Source: Phycisphaerales bacterium | Lineage (GTDB): Bacteria; Pseudomonadota; Gammaproteobacteria; Competibacterales; Competibacteraceae | Reading direction: 5' to 3' | Assembly (NCBI GenBank): GCA_014879435.1 | Contig: JACSSB010000163.1 | Coordinates: 1 to 12,923 of the forward strand | Length of the DNA stretch: 12,923 nucleotides | Shown: positions 7,447-12,923 of the stretch, one piece after another | Position numbering within the stretch: the stretch's first letter is position 1 | Layout of the letters: every line of letters starts with the position of its first letter | The notes under the pieces: generated by a model | Databases searched by the model: none | Told to the model about the DNA's origin: nothing | Seen by the model: only the letters and a program-made list of their open reading frames with translations | Translations under genes and position numbers: made by a program

Positions 7447-7808
7447 TCGTCGTCTGCCGACAAGGCAGCATCAAAATCAACTTTGATGTCGCCAACCAGT
7501 GATTGGAGGCGTTGGACGAGGCTCGCATCCACAGCCTGCAAACGTTCGGGATGATTGGCCAGATCGTGCGCCAGGAAATCTAGAAATGGACCGAGCGCAG
7601 GATCGTCACCCTTGGAGGTATCGGCGCGAGTCAGCACCACCTCGCCGTTAGGCCGAATCGTGTAGTGGATTTTATCGCGCTTGCCCAGCCGCAGGGTGCG
7701 GCGCACGATCTCCGGTACCGTGGTCTGATAGCGGTCGGTCAAGGTGGATTCGACTTCGAGAGGAACAGGTATGTCGCGCTCCGAATAAGGCAAGGGATGT
7801 TTGTTCAA
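7443..7808 (-). CDS. prlF: PrlF-family antitoxin (AbrB/SpoVT fold), start uncertain
   Basis: PrlF (SohA) is a swapped-hairpin AbrB-type antitoxin that binds YhaV and represses its own operon. ESTLTDRYQTTVPEIVRRTL (20-39) and KIHYTIRPNGEVVLTRAD (46-63) form the DNA-binding fold. FLDFLAHDLANHPERLQ (75-91) and the acidic end DAALSADDE match the PrlF C-terminus. The frame has no ATG. Translation could begin at TTG 7808 (used here; an in-frame TAA precedes it directly and no ribosome site is visible) or at TTG 7793. The best ribosome site, GGAG at 7779-7782, stands six bases before an ATA codon at 7770-7772, suggesting a lost ATG start. The gene overlaps the truncated yhaV by four bases, so it may now be an orphan antitoxin or repressor. 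Confidence 0.82.
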   Translation of the reverse strand: MNKHPLPYSERDIPVPLEVESTLTDRYQTTVPEIVRRTLRLGKRDKIHYTIRPNGEVVLTRADTSKGDDPALGPFLDFLAHDLANHPERLQAVDASLVQRLQSLVGDIKVDFDAALSADDE

Positions 7809-7969
7809 TTATGAGTGCGGAATGTCTTACGCTTCAATGCAAACGCATTGTCTGTACAGGGCTATCAGGTTATGTGGAGGATTGATCCGGTGCGTGGCCA
7901 CGTCTTGCGCTGTCAGCATGCAGCGTTGTACCGTGCCTTTCGAGTCCATTCAATTCCGAGATCGCAATC
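7809..7969. promoter_or_regulatory. Intergenic region between two divergent toxin-antitoxin modules
   Basis: This 161-base gap serves prlF (minus) and the UPF0175 antitoxin gene (plus). It contains a 16-base inverted repeat at 7835-7850 and, next to it, the eight-base palindrome CTGTACAG (7852-7859). On the minus strand TTGAAG, 18 bases, CATAAT could be a promoter, but its start point would fall inside the 5' end of the long prlF frame. This would favour a prlF start downstream of 7808. No promoter for the plus-strand pair could be assigned with confidence. Confidence 0.4.
7835..7850. repeat. Inverted repeat, possible antitoxin operator
   Basis: CAATGC, four bases AAAC, then GCATTG: perfect six-base arms. 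On the minus strand it abuts and partly overlaps the candidate -35 TTGAAG of prlF, where an autorepressor would be expected to bind. It could serve either flanking antitoxin; binding is inferred only. Confidence 0.4.
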
Positions 7970-8215
7970 ATGGCTGTGGTGATACCCGATGAAACCCTCT
8001 ACGCTGCACACCTGACGGCGACGGAACTCAAACAAGAATTAGCGGTACTGCTATTCGAGCAAGATCGGCTGACTTTGATGCAGGCGGCTGCACTCGCCGA
8101 GATGCAGCCTATCCCCTTCCAACACCTATTAGCTAGCCGAAATATCTCCCCGCATTATGATGTCCTGGAATTTCAACAGGACATCGCCACCTTGAAGCAA
8201 TTGGAAATGCTTTAA
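7970..8215 (+). CDS. UPF0175-family antitoxin
   Basis: An 81-residue protein matching the UPF0175 pattern along its length. It begins VVIPDETLYAAHLTATELKQ, followed by the helix-turn-helix-like segment ELAVLLFEQDRLTLMQAAAL (22-41) and ends HYDVLEFQQDIATLKQLEML. UPF0175 members are small proteins often encoded just ahead of DUF3368 PIN-like genes and are regarded as their antitoxins. That is exactly the arrangement here: its TAA is followed at once by the GTG of the next gene. The ATG at 7970 has only a weak GAG upstream. It should bind and neutralise the downstream PIN-like protein and probably the promoter region. Confidence 0.85.
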   Translation: MAVVIPDETLYAAHLTATELKQELAVLLFEQDRLTLMQAAALAEMQPIPFQHLLASRNISPHYDVLEFQQDIATLKQLEML

Positions 8216-8698
8216 GTGATCGTGAGCAACACCTCGCCGATCATTAATTTGGCCTGCATTAGCCGACTCGATCTTTTGCCTGCCCTGTTTGGTGAGATCA
8301 CCATCCCTGATGCGGTATTCCATGAAATTGCCGTCACCCATCCTGACGCACCGGGTGCCTCGGACGTGCGCGTGGCGTCCTGGGTTCGTCGTTACGCTGT
8401 CGTCAATCGGCCCTTGATAGCCGCGTTGTGTTTAGAACTCGATCCAGGTGAGGCAGAAGCGATTGCTTGTGCGGCGGAAACGAAAGCCCAATTGTTGCTA
8501 ATCGATGAGCGTCGTGGTCGCATGGTCGCCCAACGCTTGGGCTTAGCCACCACCGGCTTGATAGGCGTGTTATTGCTGGCGCGAAAAAGAAAGATGATCG
8601 GGTCGATCCGCCCCCTTTTAGACGATCTCCGTCGTGTGGCCGGATTCTGGATCGGCGATGCTTTATATACAAAGGTGCTACGTGAAGCTGGAGAATAA
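8216..8698 (+). CDS. DUF3368 PIN-like toxin (putative nuclease)
   Basis: This 160-residue protein fits the DUF3368 family, a PIN-domain relative of VapC toxins. It opens MIVSNTSPIINLACISRLDLL, then has the conserved acidic pair in LDPGEAEAI (75-83), the LLLIDERRGR segment (93-102) with D97, and TGLIGVLLLARKR (113-125). These acidic residues are the likely metal site of an RNase. At the first acidic position of canonical PIN proteins it has Asn5, as I recall also for some DUF3368 members. Translation starts at GTG 8216 directly after the antitoxin stop; a second GTG two codons later is possible. It is not truncated. RNA target unknown. Confidence 0.83.
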   Translation: MIVSNTSPIINLACISRLDLLPALFGEITIPDAVFHEIAVTHPDAPGASDVRVASWVRRYAVVNRPLIAALCLELDPGEAEAIACAAETKAQLLLIDERRGRMVAQRLGLATTGLIGVLLLARKRKMIGSIRPLLDDLRRVAGFWIGDALYTKVLREAGE

Positions 8699-8830
8699 GC
8701 TTGGAACATCACGAGCTTTGGACCCGCATCAAGGCTTAAACCTACGCTGGTGGCTACGCTAGACGCTTGTTGCAGATTTTCCCCTCCATTTATCTATTTC
8801 TATTGTCCTGTGCTGTGCAGGGCAATCGCC

Positions 8831-10048
8831 TTATATAGGGGATCGGCAAACGCTCAGCATTTTCTCTGGAAGCCAGGCCGTCAGCGCGCTGATGACGGTA
8901 AACAGCGCCATGATCCAAGCCATGGTCCATGGCGTACCACTGGCCAGTCCCGCCAGCATCAATGAAGAGATGATGCCGCTGCCATACTGCAGCGAACCGA
9001 TCAGCGCCGAAGCAGAACCGGCGATCTCAACCGGTACTTCATCAAGCGCCGCTGCCGTAGAAGTTGCCGCGATAATGCCATTAGTGGAAAAGATGGCGAA
9101 AATCGGCAAAACAAGACCGTATATGCCGCCGATATGCCATTTGGCGAACAGGGCAAGAAGCACACCACACAATGCCGCGATCAAGGTAGCCCAGCGCAGC
9201 AGCGTATCGAGCTGAAAGTGCTCCACTAAGCGACGGTTAAAAAGGCTGATCACCATCACCCCTACAATATTGATGGCAAACAACCAACCGTAATGCTGCG
9301 GATCAATCCCGTAGTAATCGATATAGACAAAGGGGGAACCGGCAATGAAGGCATAGGCCGCTACATAAAAGAAGGTGAGGCTGAGGACATAGCGCATGAA
9401 ACGGGTGTGGCGCAATAGGCCGAAATAGACCCGAAATGAGTTTGCCAAAGCCAGAGGTGCACGTTTCTCTGTACTCAGCGTCTCCGGGGTATGCAAAACA
9501 GCCGCCACCATCACCGCACCGATGACACACAGCAACCAGAAAATGGTATGCCAGGTCGATACCCGGATCACTTGACCGCCAAATAGCGGCCCGATAATCG
9601 GAGCGATGGCCATGATGACCATTAATGTGGAAAGCATCCGTGCCGCCTGGGTGCGCTGATAAAGATCACGCACCATTGCCCGCGCCAGCATGGGTCCGGT
9701 ACAGGCGCCAAAAGCCTGGATCACTCGCCAAAACACAATCTGACCGATGGTCTGCGACAAGGCGCATCCAGCAGAGCCGACGATAAAAAGCAGTAGCCCT
9801 GCGATCAGCGGATAGCGACGGCCGAAGTGATCGCTGATTGGCCCCCATACGATCTGCGCCAGCGCAAAGCCAATGAGAAAACCGGTGATAGTCAGCTCGA
9901 CGCTGGCCTGAAAATCCCGTGCCATTTGCGGCATGGCCGGTAGATAGATGTCGGTGGAGAGCGAGGTGAAGGCCATCAGCATCCCTAGGACGATGAGGAA
10001 AAAGAGCTCCGAATGGCCGTTTTGGGTCGAGGTTGTATCACGATTCAT
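8831..10048 (-). CDS. Bcr/CflA-family MFS drug efflux transporter
   Basis: A 405-residue inner-membrane proton-driven exporter with about 12 helices (E. coli Bcr has 396). Family marks are STDIYLPAMPQMARDF (31-46) in and after helix 1, motif A GPISDHFGRR (69-78), R108 and ARAMVRDLY (122-130) near helix 4, and the antiporter motif C APIIGPLFGG (149-158), which indicates export. An in-frame ATG 48 bases upstream would overlap the end of the cytochrome gene. I chose 10048 because it gives the usual length and leaves an 11-base gap, with AAGAA as a weak ribosome site. Third gene of the flavodoxin-cytochrome operon. Relatives export sulfonamides, bicyclomycin, chloramphenicol or dipeptides; the real cargo here is unknown but may be the compound sensed by the AraC regulator. 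Confidence 0.92.
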   Translation of the reverse strand: MNRDTTSTQNGHSELFFLIVLGMLMAFTSLSTDIYLPAMPQMARDFQASVELTITGFLIGFALAQIVWGPISDHFGRRYPLIAGLLLFIVGSAGCALSQTIGQIVFWRVIQAFGACTGPMLARAMVRDLYQRTQAARMLSTLMVIMAIAPIIGPLFGGQVIRVSTWHTIFWLLCVIGAVMVAAVLHTPETLSTEKRAPLALANSFRVYFGLLRHTRFMRYVLSLTFFYVAAYAFIAGSPFVYIDYYGIDPQHYGWLFAINIVGVMVISLFNRRLVEHFQLDTLLRWATLIAALCGVLLALFAKWHIGGIYGLVLPIFAIFSTNGIIAATSTAAALDEVPVEIAGSASALIGSLQYGSGIISSLMLAGLASGTPWTMAWIMALFTVISALTAWLPEKMLSVCRSPI

Positions 10049-10059
10049 TTTTCTGATTC

Positions 10060-10890
10060 TTATGAAAAATTGGCATTTCTGCATGTGTTGCGACATAGGG
10101 TGCTTGTGAAACCAAACACCTTTTTCCCTGATTCTTTCCTGATTTTCTCAGCACTGACTTCGTTTTGTGCAAGTATTCGGTTTTTTAAGCGATACGATTC
10201 TTTTGGTGAGGCATTTCTCGCACTGTGATGCTTGAAAAAATGCAGCAGCCATTTCGTCAAAATGGCGTACATAGCAAAAATTGCCATGTTCAGCAGGCAA
10301 AAGGCCGCCATCGACTGATCCAGTAAGTAGTAGTCCTCCTCGCTCGGTAGCAGCAAGAGTTTGGCTCCCATCCCCTGTTCGAACGATGCGTACACGCCGC
10401 AGCCAACCAGCAGAGTTTGCAAGAAAAGGTTCCAACGGGGAGAGTGCTTCCCCCAGGAAAACCCTGGCCACAGACGGTAGAGCCAGCTCTGGATGCGTTC
10501 TAAGAAAAAGCCAACATGGATACCCATCACCACCAATAGCCAGCAGGCCAGCGTGGCATGCATCTGTAAAAGCCAGCGGTTTCCTTCCACGCCCGCGAAG
10601 CTAAACACCGTGCGGGAAATGAAAAAGGCACCCCATGTGAGCGTGGCAAAAAGCACGACGAGCAACAGATTGATCAGTAGATTGCTGCCACGCTGTATCG
10701 GGTAATGGCCTTTGAACAGAGTCAGAAACCAACGCCGGTTGATGACAACATGCAGTGAGATCATCAGCAGCAAAAAGACTCCGCTCCATTCATGGAAACG
10801 GTTAGCAGTGAAAATATTGGCTTGAGCCAGCAGAAAGGTGACTAGTAATACGAGGTCGATCAGCAGGCGCAAGGGGATGTTCGCATTCAT
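10060..10890 (-). CDS. DUF4405-type membrane cytochrome b
   Basis: A 276-residue protein with about six membrane helices (roughly 5-25, 33-52, 69-92, 108-130, 156-170, 195-218). Helices 2 and 4 each contain two histidines 14 residues apart: H33/H47 in HEWSGVFLLLMISLH and H111/H125 in HATLACWLLVVMGIH. This is the H-x13-H geometry of di-heme cytochromes b, so two stacked b hemes are likely. The first half resembles DUF4405, a family linked to extracytosolic flavin proteins. The start ATG at 10890 has GGAG seven bases upstream; the longer frame from 10941 overlaps the flavodoxin gene and is less likely. The last 55 residues are polar and encoded by A+T-rich DNA. It probably passes electrons between quinones and the periplasmic flavodoxin encoded 29 bases upstream. 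Confidence 0.8.
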   Translation of the reverse strand: MNANIPLRLLIDLVLLVTFLLAQANIFTANRFHEWSGVFLLLMISLHVVINRRWFLTLFKGHYPIQRGSNLLINLLLVVLFATLTWGAFFISRTVFSFAGVEGNRWLLQMHATLACWLLVVMGIHVGFFLERIQSWLYRLWPGFSWGKHSPRWNLFLQTLLVGCGVYASFEQGMGAKLLLLPSEEDYYLLDQSMAAFCLLNMAIFAMYAILTKWLLHFFKHHSARNASPKESYRLKNRILAQNEVSAEKIRKESGKKVFGFTSTLCRNTCRNANFS

Positions 10891-10919
10891 GCAATGTCTC
10901 CACGGATGAGCGTTTCCAC

Positions 10920-11588
10920 TTAAGCGACTTGTTTGACCCAATCGATTACTTGCGGGGCGGCCTCCGCTACCACATCCCGATCAACGGTATAGCCGTCGCG
11001 CACTACCGTCGCTTTCGGCTGTAAATCGGCAATGGTGTGGATGGTTCCAGAAAAACCACTGCCACCATGGGTGCTAAACGGGATGACGGTCTTGCCGGAG
11101 AGATCATGCTGTTCGAGGAAGGTATAGAGGATCATCGGCAGGTCGGCCCACCAGTTGGGATAGCCGAGAAAAATGGTGTCGTAGCGCTGCAAATTCTCTA
11201 GCGGCTTAGCCATGACCGGGCGATAGTTCCGCCTCTGCTCGTTTTTCGCCTGCGCGATGAGGGGCTTGTGCTCCATGGGGTAGGGTTTCAGTGGCTCGAT
11301 GCGGAAGAGCTCCGCGCCGGTCGCTTCGGCAATCACCATCGCCACATACTGCGTGTTGCCCAGCACCTTGCCATTGATGACTACGGTGCTGTTCTCCTCT
11401 TCTTCCGTCATGTTGTGAGCAGTCAGGGTTTCCGGCCAACTGAAGTAGACCACCAGGGTTTTCCCTCCACCGGATGAGGCGGCCAGTACCCGGTTGATCC
11501 CACCGGGAAAGGCACAGGCGGCCAGACCGAGAGCCGTGCTTTTCAGAAAGATGCGGCGGGGGTGGTGGATGATGTGGATCTGCTTCAT
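10920..11588 (-). CDS. Tat-exported periplasmic flavodoxin (Flavodoxin_4-like)
   Basis: A 222-residue protein with an AAGGAG ribosome site seven bases before its ATG. The N-terminus carries a twin-arginine signal, RRIFLKST (11-18), then a hydrophobic stretch and a VLA-A cleavage region near 34-37. Tat export suits a protein that folds with FMN in the cytoplasm. The mature part is a flavodoxin fold: LVVYFSW (45-51), GNTQYVAMVIAEATGAELFRIEP (77-99), the flavin-stacking loop GYPNWWADLPM (142-152) and PFSTHGGSGF (170-179). Between FSW and GNT lies an insertion of about 25 residues rich in Glu, seen in part of the Flavodoxin_4 family. First gene of the operon with the cytochrome b and Bcr-type exporter; divergent from the AraC regulator. 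Partner and substrate unknown. Confidence 0.9.
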   Translation of the reverse strand: MKQIHIIHHPRRIFLKSTALGLAACAFPGGINRVLAASSGGGKTLVVYFSWPETLTAHNMTEEEENSTVVINGKVLGNTQYVAMVIAEATGAELFRIEPLKPYPMEHKPLIAQAKNEQRRNYRPVMAKPLENLQRYDTIFLGYPNWWADLPMILYTFLEQHDLSGKTVIPFSTHGGSGFSGTIHTIADLQPKATVVRDGYTVDRDVVAEAAPQVIDWVKQVA

Positions 11589-11824
11589 GACGAGGCTCCT
11601 TTTTTGCCGACGATGAAAATAGAAATTAACTCTGGATATCTTTTTGACAGTTTCAGGCTGTACTGGCGATATCTATTCTCATAATCAAGTGTTGACTTAA
11701 GATAGTTTTTTCAGTCAGTTAAAAACAGATATGATCCTATCTAATAATTGCCTGATTCTCTCAAATCCTTTACAAGAGGAAATTTCAGATATACAAAGAA
11801 GATGGGAGGATTAGGGAGGCGATC
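11589..11824. promoter_or_regulatory. Divergent regulatory region, flavodoxin operon / AraC regulator
   Basis: This 236-base, A+T-rich gap (about one third G+C in the two central 60-base lines) lies between the flavodoxin operon and the regulator gene. GATATCT occurs at 11635-11641 and 11668-11674, 33 bases apart, about three helical turns. AGATA-N6-TATCT forms an inverted repeat at 11727-11742, and CAGATAT recurs at 11726 and 11786. On the plus strand TTGACA (11645) and TTGACT (11692) resemble -35 boxes, but no well-spaced -10 pairs with them. The minus-strand operon lacks a recognisable -35, consistent with activation by the regulator. Sites are inferred. Confidence 0.45.
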
Positions 11825-12766
11825 ATGAACCTGCATACGCATAAACACCCAGACCAAGATCAGCAGGCACGGCGGGAGGCATTGAACGAGCGCCTGAAGG
11901 AAATACTGCTACAGCGGATGCCAGAAGCGGGTGTGTTCCCAACGACCGTGCCGGGTCTGAACATTGGCCGTCACGATATCGACCAGCAGCGGCCGCCCTG
12001 TTTCTATCGCCCGTCATTGGGAGTGGTTGTGCAGGGGGTGAAAAAAGGAATCATCGGTGCCAGCAGTTGCACCTATCGGCAGGGCCAATGCCTAGTGGTC
12101 GGCGTGGATGTACCCAGTTCTTTTCATATCCTCGAAGCCTCGGTCGAACGTCCTTTTCTCGCCATTGCCCTCGAACTCGATCCGCCACTGCTCGCCCAAC
12201 TGGTAGCGAAAATACCGCCGATGGCGGAAGACGGAGCAGCTTCGCTGCGCGGGCTTTTCGTAGAGGACGCGCCGCCTGAGCTACTCGATGCTTTGGTGCG
12301 TCTGTTGTCCTTGCTCGATACCCCGGAACAGATTGAGATTCTCGCACCGATAGTCATCCAGGAGATTCACTATCGCCTGCTTAGCGGCCCTCAAGGGCGC
12401 TATCTGCGTCAACTCAACAGCTATGGTTCCCACGGTTCTCAGATCGCTCGAGCCGTCATCTGGCTACGAGAAAACTACCGCGATACTTTTCAGGTAGATG
12501 CACTGGCGTCCAAAGTGCACATGGCCACTTCTACCTTTCACCGCTATTTCAAGGAAACGACTGGTCTCAGTCCCCTGCAATTTCATAAACAGCTACGACT
12601 TTACGAGGCCCAGCGCCTCATGCTCTCCGGTGAGGAAAACGCCTCCAGCGCCGGTTCTGCCGTAGGTTATGAGAGTGCCACCCAGTTCAACCGCGAATAC
12701 AAACGACTGTTCGGTGAACCACCTCGGCGTGACATCAGCAGTCTGCGGCGGGTGGCGGCAATCTGA
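11825..12766 (+). CDS. AraC-family transcriptional regulator (AraC_N type)
   Basis: A 313-residue regulator. Residues about 36-190 match the AraC_N sensor domain found in YqhC-like proteins: CFYRPSLGVVVQGVKKGIIG (59-78), the cupin-like loop CLVVGVDVPSSFHI (89-102) and RPFLAIALELDP (109-120). Residues about 207-305 hold two helix-turn-helix units: DALASKVHMATSTFHRYFKE (225-244) and, after LRLYEAQRLML, the VGYESATQFNREYKRLFGEPP segment (280-300). The start ATG at 11825 has a strong GGGAGG site five to six bases upstream. It is transcribed away from the flavodoxin operon and most likely activates it, perhaps with an electrophile or aldehyde as signal as for YqhC; that part is a guess. It ends ten bases from the tail of modB. 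Confidence 0.92.
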   Translation: MNLHTHKHPDQDQQARREALNERLKEILLQRMPEAGVFPTTVPGLNIGRHDIDQQRPPCFYRPSLGVVVQGVKKGIIGASSCTYRQGQCLVVGVDVPSSFHILEASVERPFLAIALELDPPLLAQLVAKIPPMAEDGAASLRGLFVEDAPPELLDALVRLLSLLDTPEQIEILAPIVIQEIHYRLLSGPQGRYLRQLNSYGSHGSQIARAVIWLRENYRDTFQVDALASKVHMATSTFHRYFKETTGLSPLQFHKQLRLYEAQRLMLSGEENASSAGSAVGYESATQFNREYKRLFGEPPRRDISSLRRVAAI

Positions 12767-12776
12767 AAAATTATCG

Positions 12777-12923
12777 TCATACCCGCTGATTCCCCAGTAT
12801 CCGCTCCACCCGTCGCGCACCGAGCTCGCTCAGCCACAGCGCTGCCAGAGCTAGCAGGATGGAAATGACCACCAAGCGCAGGGCAGGCCCGTCCGCACCA
12901 GGAATTTGGGTATAGGTGTAGAT
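12777..12923 (-). CDS. modB: Molybdate ABC transporter permease, C-terminal end (partial)
   Basis: Only the last 48 residues and the stop are in the window; the rest lies beyond the right edge. The seen part reads IYTYTQIPGADGPALRLVVI and continues into a hydrophobic helix ending ALWLSELGARRVERILG. This is the usual end of ModB: an amphipathic stretch with PGGD-like residues before the last membrane helix, then an SExxARR tail. ModB forms the membrane channel of the ModABC molybdate importer. The gene meets the AraC gene tail to tail with a ten-base gap, so modC is not directly downstream here. A tungstate or sulfate permease of the same superfamily is less likely. Confidence 0.72.
   Translation of the reverse strand: MYTYTQIPGADGPALRLVVISILLALAALWLSELGARRVERILGNQRV

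Noticed and set aside
7852..7859. CTGTACAG as a LexA box
   Set aside because: A LexA box needs CTGT and ACAG separated by eight bases; here they abut, so it was kept only as a palindrome.
8807..8821. CCTG...CAGG hairpin between the DUF3368 gene and the convergent Bcr-type gene as a terminator
   Set aside because: Arms are only four bases and no T-run follows on either strand.
10049..10096. Longer N-terminus for the Bcr/CflA transporter
   Set aside because: It would overlap the cytochrome gene and add 16 polar residues not typical of the family.
10891..10941. Longer N-terminus for the cytochrome gene (start at 10941)
   Set aside because: It overlaps the flavodoxin gene end, lacks a ribosome site, and the residues are not membrane-like; the start at 10890 has GGAG at ideal distance.
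11645..11675. TTGACA with a downstream TATCTA as a firm sigma-70 promoter for the AraC gene
   Set aside because: The spacer would be 19 bases and the -10 is poor, so it is only noted as a possible element.
1..12923. tRNA, rRNA, CRISPR arrays, insertion sequences
   Set aside because: No cloverleaf-like units, repeat-spacer series, transposase frames or terminal inverted repeats were found on reading both strands.

Overview
This window looks like chromosomal DNA of a gammaproteobacterium. The basis is a two-domain ArgA-type N-acetylglutamate synthase, a CpdA-type cAMP phosphodiesterase, a PrlF/YhaV toxin-antitoxin remnant and a ModB permease end. Most genes are G+C-rich with strong G/C at third positions; the region around 10.0-10.3 kb and the 11.6-11.8 kb intergenic stretch are clearly more A+T-rich. 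A lineage of the purple-sulfur/Competibacter kind is a guess only.

Layout. (1) 1-1808, minus: a membrane-anchored Ser/Thr protein kinase, open at the left edge, with three TPR-like repeats in a Q/E-rich outer region. (2) 2101-4401, plus: aroC (chorismate synthase) followed closely by an MFS permease of the HcaT-like (MFS_1_like) type. (3) 7134-4415, minus: a probable operon argA - cpdA - class II aldolase. (4) 7213-8698: two toxin-antitoxin modules placed back to back. The minus-strand module is prlF with a truncated yhaV, and prlF seems to have lost its normal start codon. The plus-strand module is an intact-looking UPF0175 antitoxin with a DUF3368 PIN-like toxin. (5) 8831-11588, minus: a compact operon of a Tat-exported periplasmic flavodoxin, a six-helix DUF4405-type cytochrome b and a Bcr/CflA efflux transporter. 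It diverges from an AraC-family regulator (11825-12766, plus). (6) 12777-12923, minus: the C-terminal end of a molybdate permease (modB), which continues beyond the right edge.

The part most worth following up is region 5. The flavodoxin carries a Tat signal, so it probably acts in the periplasm. Its neighbour has two H-x13-H pairs on two membrane helices, the arrangement of a di-heme cytochrome b. Together with an exporter and a divergent AraC_N-type regulator, this suggests an inducible trans-membrane electron-transfer and efflux unit whose substrate is unknown. Second in interest is the decaying PrlF/YhaV module beside an intact PIN module. No RNA genes, CRISPR arrays or insertion sequences were found, and no gap between genes exceeds 300 bases.
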